Below are positions 57,722-64,000 of a DNA stretch of 64,000 nt, piece after piece (position 1 is the stretch's first letter; each line of letters begins with the position of its first letter). A program made the translations under genes and the position numbers. Below the pieces are notes generated by a model, which saw nothing but the letters and a program-made list of their open reading frames with translations, made no database searches and was not told the DNA's origin. The stretch is from positions 62,001-126,000 of the forward strand of contig RHPI01003169.1 of the NCBI GenBank assembly GCA_009103225.1. Direction: 5' to 3'. Source of the stretch: Chlorokybus atmophyticus (taxonomy: Eukaryota; Streptophyta; Chlorokybophyceae; Chlorokybales; Chlorokybaceae).

Positions 57722-58830
57722 AGTGTTACTCACGTCACATGCGCAGGCACGGACTTTCCACAGTCCCTTTAAGCCAATGCGAAGCGCGACGCACACGGCA
57801 ATTGCACGTCGGCAATGGGACTCTACTGCAGCGCAACATGCAGCAACGGGCCATGCTCGCCTTGGCCGATGTGGAGCGCATCAGTGCTGGAGCTACTCAT
57901 GAGAATACACACGCTCGGCGGGAGCTTGTGTGGCAGGAGTTCATGGGCTACTTGCAAGCACTACATGTTGCCATAGAAGATGTCACTCCTACAGTGGTGA
58001 CGACCTTTTTAGCCGGGCATTGGAACAATGTGCACATCGACAAAACCCAGCGCAAGGATAAGGATGGTGCACTTAAAATATTCAGCAGCACCACCAGAGA
58101 AACCATTATGCATTTGAGCGCTGGTTTCAGGTGGCATGGTGGAGTGGGCCCGTGGAGCACAAATCATCCCGCAGGCAACCCTTGCGAGTCTGTGGTTATG
58201 CATGAGTATCGCGCTGGCTATGCCAAAGTGACCGCTCAAGCTGGCGTGCAGCCCGTGCCTGCCATACCTTTAGCTCATGCCGACATGCACATACTGGTAT
58301 GCTACTTTCAGCAGCAAGTGCAGAGTACTGGACTAGTGCGGGCCACCTAAAAGCGCAGTCCTCTGTCGTAACTACGCATTGTGCATGCTTGTGGTGCATA
58401 TGGCAAAGAGGTAGTGGAGGTGCCCGCATAAAAATGGAACATAAACTGATGGACGGCACAGAAGTCTTTACACAAGCCACCCATCTTAAGAACTATAGTA
58501 CAGGGCGGGTACCACCTATTAAAATTCGCAAGAGCGACTTGGGTGTGGAGTTCTGCGAAGTACTGGAGCTGAACTTGAGCCAGGTACATGAGAGCCCCTT
58601 TAGCATCAAGAAAGGCCCCATCTTTCGTCCGCTAGCCCGCAACAAAAAATAATGGGAGGAGCGCAGTATCAGCGGTGATTGCGCATCTCATGCATTCGTT
58701 AAGCATTGCCAAAGATGTGGCATCTATCGCCCTCACCTGGGACTGCACTTATTCTGACGAGGTGGTGCGCAGCATGCGCTACGCACGGGTGTATTTTTGG
58801 AAAACATCTAAGCTCAGGGGTTGTAGTACT
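57722..58830 (+). pseudogene. Tyrosine recombinase remnant of the DIRS-like element
   Basis: An N-terminal core-binding-like helical region, RRELVWQEFMGYLQALHVAI and TPTVVTTFLAGHWNN, is followed by LSAGFRWHGGVGPWSTNHPA and, after a frame change near 58340, by ACLWCIWQRGSGGARIKM, which resembles box A of DIRS recombinases (LLW-x-TG-x-RG-x-D-I). Downstream, RGGAQHALRTGVFLE (about 58757-58800) matches the HSFRRG-A box with its His lost and a stop just before it. No catalytic Tyr was located. Confidence 0.6.
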
Positions 58831-58839
58831 ACTCCTTGG

Positions 58840-61082
58840 TAATGAGCGCAAAGTATGCATTTGTACTTGCACAACAGGTATGTACCTCTGGTTCCCATGT
58901 GATGTAAGCCACAACATACGGATAGGATGCCGGGTTGATGGTATTGTCGGTTACTCTAGCGCCTTTCACAAACCAGTCCTTGTGCTTGCCCACATGACGC
59001 ATGTCTTGCTTGCGCCAAGCCGTGCCAGCAAGCCACCATACAGCAAAGTGCCATTCTGGCAGTAGCACAATAGCTAGCATTTGATAATGCTGAAATAATG
59101 CGATTACTTGCAAGAGGGCGAACGGAGGGTGAAATTATAACAGTCCCTTGCCTGCCTTTATCCAAGCTTGCCTCCAATCGGAGGTGAGTACATTGCCCAC
59201 GCTGCCCGGCATCGGCACAGCTGACATGCACGCTGCAGATTTGGCATTGCAGTCCGCTGCAAACACATCCAGACACGCTTGCCTAATATGAACAGAATCC
59301 ACGTTGTGGGTGTGTATGCCGGTGCCCAATCCCTTATGCCCGGTAGCTTAGAGAGCGCATCCTCAGGTGCCAAACTCGCACGTGGCTCTCAAACCATAAA
59401 GACCGCAAAATCTCTTTGTTAAATGTTGCCATCAACGGTGGAATGCCAATTGCACAACTGGGTGCGATGCTATTAACTTTGTCAGATTGGCCACGGCGGG
59501 CTACAATCGCCAACAATCCTCATAGTGGCATGATGCAACGCTAGTTGCTATCGTATTAACTCCAAACTGGCAGCTACACATGCCGATGCCTCCTTCACTG
59601 CTGAAGGCAGCCCTTGTTGCCAAGGAGCAAAGTTCCCCACCATCGCCGCCCATGGGCTTGTAGCACCCCAGCCCACGGTGCCAGATGCATCCACGTGCAA
59701 CTTGTGTGCCACTAGCGGCTTCTAGCACGCCGAGCCATTATATGCCGGCATGCGTCGCTGCAGCCACAACAAGAAGTCTATTAAGAACGGTAGTGGTGTA
59801 AACTCCTCATCCCAGTTACTCAGATCAGTGGTAGCAGCCAGCGCGCTTACAAGTATGCGGGAGCAAAGGCGAAGTTCATTGCCACCAGTTTGCATGTTAC
59901 CTTTGCCAACATGCGCTCGGTGATCACATTTGCGTTCATCATCTTGTGCGTCAGCTCTAATAGTTTTCGTAGCTTGTCAGGGGGTATGCTGAACACACCA
60001 CGCTTGGTGTCCAAGATCGGCCCAGCCGCTTGACACACAGTTGCAGCTAGAGCACGCACTTCTTTAGGGTGACAAACATGCTTAGATCTTTCAGCAGCCG
60101 CAATAATCGCAAGATGCGCCAGCAAATATAGCGACGATTGGCATGGTTGAGGTGCATGTCAGCAATGTATGATAAACAGCCTATGCCGAGGCTGGGCAGC
60201 CCAGCTTGCGCAAGGGTGAAAAGATTGTGGACATCAGCTTTGTAAACAGCCAACAGGCTTGGTTGAGGCCAAACGATAGCATATGCTGTTTACAGAGCTG
60301 ATGTCCACAATTTCAACGATATTCAACTCTTTCCAACTCCATTGCGAAATAGGGCTTGCTACCTGCATGTGTTGGCACATAATGATGGCCTGACTTCAAG
60401 TCCGCTGTTATATGGTAATAGCCTTTGCATGTGCAGCAACGCATCCTCCAAGTGCTGAACTGAAGGAAATGTGTGCCAAAAAGGCATTAATGTATCTCAG
60501 ATCCATGATGAGGCGCAGGCGCTTGCCGCTTTCGTTGTCACCCACTTCAATTTCGGTAATCACCTTCACATCTCAAGGGTGTATAGCGAAAATCGCTCCT
60601 GAGCGCATCAAATTGTTCTCCTCGTGCACAAATGCTCGGTGCTGTGTAGCTGCCTATCGCGCAATCTATCTACTTGAAGTTGGAGCTTCCCTTTGCATCA
60701 TTGCCTCTACATAATCGGGAATGCAATCCTCTTGCAGCAACATCTGCTTCACCTTTGCCCATTTCTTCGGCTAGGTTGCTGATGTGCCCACCCAATCCAA
60801 CTTGTGTCCTTGACTCGACCAGTGTAGCACATGACGCTTGTTATCTTGCCCAGTGATAGTCAACCACGTGCCCCACGCTGCTTGCCGTTGACAAGGTGTA
60901 GCAGCCATAAAGTGATGGCTATTTAAAGTTGCTGAGCGCACACCGTGCTGCCACTGTTGCTTGTCACACTTAGGATCCATAGGCTCATCCTGCACCATAT
61001 TAAGCTCACGCCAGAGGTCACGCACCAAGTGCTCTTGCTCAACATCTGAGCACAACACCTTCGCATTGGCGGCTCCGCAAGC
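58840..61082 (-). pseudogene. RT-RNase H remnant of the DIRS-like element
   Basis: Minus-strand pieces in order: KVLCSDVEQEHLVRDLWREL (about 61050), then AVYKADVHNLFTLAQAGLPS and CLSYIADMHLNHANRR (the YIDD catalytic box mutated to YIAD, about 60160), then GPILDTKRGVFSIPPDKLRK and ITERMLAKVTCKLVAMNFAF, typical of the DIRS RT connection. KLHVDASGTVGWGATSPW (about 59670) begins RNase H, and DALSKLPGIRDW (about 59330) its end. Stops occur between pieces. Confidence 0.6.
60225..60315. repeat. Inverted repeat with ~27-bp arms inside the RT remnant
   Basis: attgtggacatcagctttgt with aaacagc (60225-60251) reappears inverted at about 60288-60315 with one mismatch and a loop of roughly 36 bp. It marks a local inverted duplication of RT sequence. 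Confidence 0.85.
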
Positions 61083-61754
61083 TGTAACAGTCAAGGCCGA
61101 ATTCTGTGATTTTCATTGCCGTTTTAGGCCTTATTTGTAAGGTACATGTTTTTAATGACTTGTGGCGGATATCGGCGAGTTATGAGTCTGCCGCGGATAT
61201 CGACCGGGGCCCCAAGACCAGTCCGGAAGGTGCCAGAAAACGGAGGGCCAGTCGAGAAGGGCTCGACCAGATTTTTGGAAGGGCCTGGCGCCAAGTAGTA
61301 TAACTTGACCAAATGAGCAGCAAATTAGGAGATCTTTGGTGCGTTGGAAAGGTCTAGAAGTGTACTACAAGATTCTGCAAGAATATCTTAGCTTCTAGTT
61401 CCGTCTAGCGCTAGAATCGTCTAGACAGTAGCATGTGCAGACTGGTAGGTATAAAAGTGACATTCTACAACTTGCAATACAACCTTTAGCTCCCTAGTTT
61501 CTTGTGTGCAAGCTTGGTGGTGGTTAGCAGGGGTTGCTAGCGTGTGCCCAGCGGTGTGTGCTTGCTTGTGTGACGATCCAAGGCGATACACAAGTCGGTG
61601 TGTAGCTTCGAGCGCATGCGCGTGCGTACGCGAGTGGCGGGGCGTGCGTGTGTGCTTGGCAGAGGGGGCAAGGTTCCGGTGTGAATACCGTGTCTTGGTG
61701 AGAGGGTTGTGGATTGGACCAACTCACAGGTGACAAGGCACGAGCACCGTCACA
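61083..61754 (+). repeat. LTR A of a gypsy-type element (older copy)
   Basis: 672 bp, TGTAACAG ... CGTCACA, near-identical to 61923-62593. Followed two bases later by the primer site TGGTATCGGAGC. It sits at the edge of the DIRS-like element. Confidence 0.92.
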
Positions 61755-61922
61755 ACTGGTATCGGAGCACAGTTTACGAAGGTGAGAGAGAAAGTGTGTG
61801 GGCGTTTACACTTTTCATCCGGAAGCGGAGTGTAGTGTGTTAGTAGAGATGGAGGATGCTCGCATGGAAGAGCTTCAAGCTGCCATCTTGGCACTGAGGG
61901 AAGAGCTTCATCACACTCTAGC
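61755..61922 (+). pseudogene. Interrupted 5' end of gag belonging to LTR A
   Basis: Primer site, short leader and the first codons of gag (MEDARMEELQAAILALREEL) up to the insertion point of LTR B. The same sequence follows LTR B in full, so LTR B inserted into gag of a related copy. Confidence 0.85.
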
Positions 61923-62593
61923 TGTAACAGTCAAGGCCAAATTCTGTGATTTTCATGGCCGTTTTAGGTCCTATTTGTAAGGTACATGTTTTAATGACTT
62001 GTGGCGGATATCGGCGAGTTATGAGTCTGCCGCGGATATCGACCGGGGCCCCAAGACCAGTCCGGAAGGTGCCAGAAAACGGAGGGCCAGTCGAGAAGGG
62101 CTCGACCAGATTTCTGGAAGGGCCTAGCGCCAAGTAGTATAACTTGACCATATGAGCAGCAAATTAGGAGATCTTTGGTGCGTTGGAAAGGTCTAGAAGT
62201 GTACTACAAGATTCTGCAAGAATATCTTAGCTTCTAGTTTCGTCTAGCGCTAGAATCGTCTAGACAGTAGCATGTGCAGACTGGTAGGTATAAAAGTGAC
62301 ATTCTACAATTTGCAATACAACCTTTAGCTCCCTAGTTTCTGGTGTGCAAGCTTGGTGGTGGTTAGCAGGGGTTGCTAGCGTGTGCCCACCGGTGTGTGC
62401 TTGCTTGTGTGACGATCCAAGGCGCTACACAAATCGGTGTGTAGCTTCGAGCGCATGCGCGTGCGTACGCGAGTGGCGGGGCGCGCGTGTGTGCTTGGCA
62501 GAGGGGGCAAGGTTCCGGTGTGAATACCGTGTCTTGGTGAGAGGGTTGTGGATTGGACCAACTCACAGGTGACAAGGCACGAGCACCGTCACA
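61923..62593 (+). repeat. LTR B of a gypsy-type element (nested copy)
   Basis: 671 bp, TGTAACAG ... CGTCACA, differing from LTR A at a handful of positions. A TATA-like ggtataaaag lies at about 62287. Preceded by CTAGC, the likely left target duplication; the right one is beyond the window. Confidence 0.92.
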
Positions 62594-62636
62594 AATGGTA
62601 TCGGAGCACGGTTTACGAAGGTGAGAGAGGAAGTGT

Positions 62637-63716
62637 GTGGGCGTTTACACTTTTCATTCGGAAGCGGAGTGTAGTGTGTTAGTGGAGATGGAGGATGCTC
62701 GCATGGAAGAGCTTCAAGCTGCCATCTTGGCACTGAGGGAAGAGCTTCATCACACTCAAGCGGCGGCACAAGCACAACGCGAGGCGTATGAGCATGCGAT
62801 GGCGCGTGTACAAATTCCCATGGCATCAAGCTCGCGCGTGCATGTGAAGGTGCCAAAGCCCAAGCCATTCAAGGGTCAACGTGATGGAGATGCAGTGGAT
62901 GAATGGATCTTTCAAGTATCGTCTTGGTTGAAGCTCACGGAGGTGCCCACGCATCTGCACGCGGAGGTTGCAGCGACATTGCTTGAAGGTGCAGCACTTG
63001 TGTGGTGGAGGCATCGATGTACGCGAGTTGCAAACGGGTTGGCGCTACCATTGACCACCATGGAAGAGTTGGCACTGGAGGTCAGGCATCAATTTGTTCC
63101 CGTTGAGAGCGTGAAGGCCGCACGCGACAAACTTGCAGCCCTTGTGCAAATGGGGTCGGTGATGGCGTACACGGCCGCGTTTCAGCGATTGGTGATGTCC
63201 ATACCCAATATGACCGAGGAGGAGCAGTTGGACAGGTATACACGTGGTTTAAAACCTTTGGGGCGTAAAGAAGTGGAGCTACGGGACCCGAAGACACTCG
63301 CGGAGGCTATACGCATCGCGGAGCGTCTCGACGCGTTGTACTTCAAGTCCACCACAAGAAACACTGACTGGAGGCAAAGGCATGGTGATCAGCCCCGGGG
63401 AGGCTTTCAACATGCATGGAGACGAGGAGAACCAAGTTCAGCACTTGCCAATGGAGGTGGAGCTGACTCTGGGCCTGCACCAATGGAGGTGGGTGCCATA
63501 CACACACAGGGAAGTGGGGCGAAGCACGGCTGACGTGGTGAAAGAGGTAAAGGTGTGCGCAAGTGTTATGCGTGTGGGTCGACGGAGCATTTGGCGTACG
63601 GATGCCCCAAACGAAGCACGCAAAGGCCAACACCGGATGGCAACCCTCGCCGTGATCGTCGCGTCAACACCATGGAGCAAAATGGCGTGGAGCAGGAAAA
63701 CGACTTCCCCCAGTAG
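62637..63716 (+). CDS. Gag polyprotein with CCHC zinc knuckle
   Basis: A frame of 298 codons starts MGVYTFHSEAECSV (an inner Met at 62688, MEDARMEELQAA, is the more likely start). A coiled coil is followed by the retrotransposon gag core: PKPFKGQRDGDAVDEWIFQV, WLKLTEVPTHLHAEVAATLL, LVWWRHR, LALEVRHQFVPVES and YTRGLKPLGRKEVE. A TGA at 63531-63533 interrupts the frame (a CGA-to-TGA change is simplest). In the same frame beyond it is the knuckle CYACGSTEHLAYGC (63564-63605), ending at a TAG at 63714. Gag packages the element RNA into particles. Confidence 0.88.
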
Positions 63717-63718
63717 GT

Positions 63719-64000
63719 GAGGAGGCTACTGCTGGGGATAGGAAGGAGCCTCATGCACGGACGGATGCTGTGACATTTCCATTAAAGAAGCAAGAGGAGA
63801 TGGCTTTGAACGCGCCAATGGTGGTGAGTTATGCAAACGAGGAGACAACAAAGTACTTCGGGCTTCGAGCACACATTTGCGATGACCAAGGACGATGGAG
63901 AGAGTGTAAGCTCATGATTGATAGCGGTGCCAACAGCAACTTCATGAGTATTGATATCGCGCGGCGTTACGGTTGGCTTTCGTCATTACGAGGAGGTGAA
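63719..64000 (+). CDS. Pol N-terminus with aspartic protease (partial)
   Basis: The frame is -1 relative to gag and runs off the window. It starts around the CTTCCCCCAG just before the gag stop and reads EEATAGDRKEPHARTDAV, then KYFGLRAHICDDQG and the protease active site ECKLMIDSGANSNFM (catalytic DSG, about 63907-63950). Confidence 0.8.

Larger units (their letters stand above)
57003..61082. mobile_element. DIRS/Kangaroo-like tyrosine-recombinase retroelement, degenerate
   Basis: A tyrosine-recombinase-like frame lies on the plus strand (57722-58830) and RT-RNase H remnants on the minus strand (58840-61082), converging. DIRS-type elements use a tyrosine recombinase instead of integrase; opposite orientation of the recombinase has been described for Kangaroo from Volvox. 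The element is cut by the LTR of the next element at 61083. Many stops and a lost catalytic Asp show it is dead. Confidence 0.65.
61923..64000 (+). mobile_element. Gypsy-type LTR retrotransposon, truncated by the window end
   Basis: LTR B, primer site TGGTATCGGAGC (62596), gag and the start of pol with a retroviral-type protease are present. RT and integrase would follow to the right, so assignment to gypsy rests on gag and protease style. No relation to the methyltransferase element is seen in its gag. Confidence 0.85.

Overview
The window is nuclear DNA of a photosynthetic eukaryote, most likely a green alga. Host genes are split by GT-AG introns, one encodes a chloroplast cytochrome b6f assembly factor (CCB1), and stops are TAA/TAG/TGA, consistent with the standard code. 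I cannot name the species. Exons were placed by hand from splice signals, reading frame and family resemblance; no database search was possible.

Layout. 1-24.6 kb is nested transposon territory: a ~1 kb fold-back element (about 270-1320), then two minus-strand copies of one Ty3/gypsy-like LTR retrotransposon. Copy 1 (2003-13072) has gag, aspartic protease, a cytosine-C5 DNA methyltransferase domain, RT, RNase H and an integrase ending in a PHD finger. Copy 2 (13653-23139) is truncated and decayed, and carries a ~1.1 kb AT-rich insert ending in a group II intron domain V. A Penelope-like RT remnant follows (23140-24596), interrupted by a SINE-like insert. 26-44 kb is the gene-rich core: EBP2 (-), a NUP98-NUP96 precursor (+, 11 exons), a coiled-coil protein (+), CCB1 (-) and SAP18 (+, 7 exons). 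45-48.6 kb returns to retroelements (a second Penelope-like remnant split by a TRIM, then an RT C-terminal fragment). 50.6-53.8 kb holds a small unknown gene (-) and a NEMP/PNET2-type nuclear envelope protein (+). 54.8-64 kb is repetitive again: a Tc1/pogo-like MITE, a second TRIM, direct repeats, a DIRS/Kangaroo-like element with recombinase and RT on opposite strands, and a gypsy-type element nested in its own family that runs off the window.

The host genes serve separate functions: ribosome biogenesis (EBP2), nuclear pore (NUP98/96), nuclear envelope (NEMP), mRNA/chromatin complexes (SAP18) and plastid electron transport (CCB1). EBP2/NUP98, CCB1/SAP18 and the unknown gene/NEMP are divergent pairs that could share promoters. 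The most unusual content is the retrotransposon combining a DNA methyltransferase in its polyprotein with a PHD finger on its integrase, the organelle-type intron fragment inside its sister copy, and several short LTR elements with exact target duplications.
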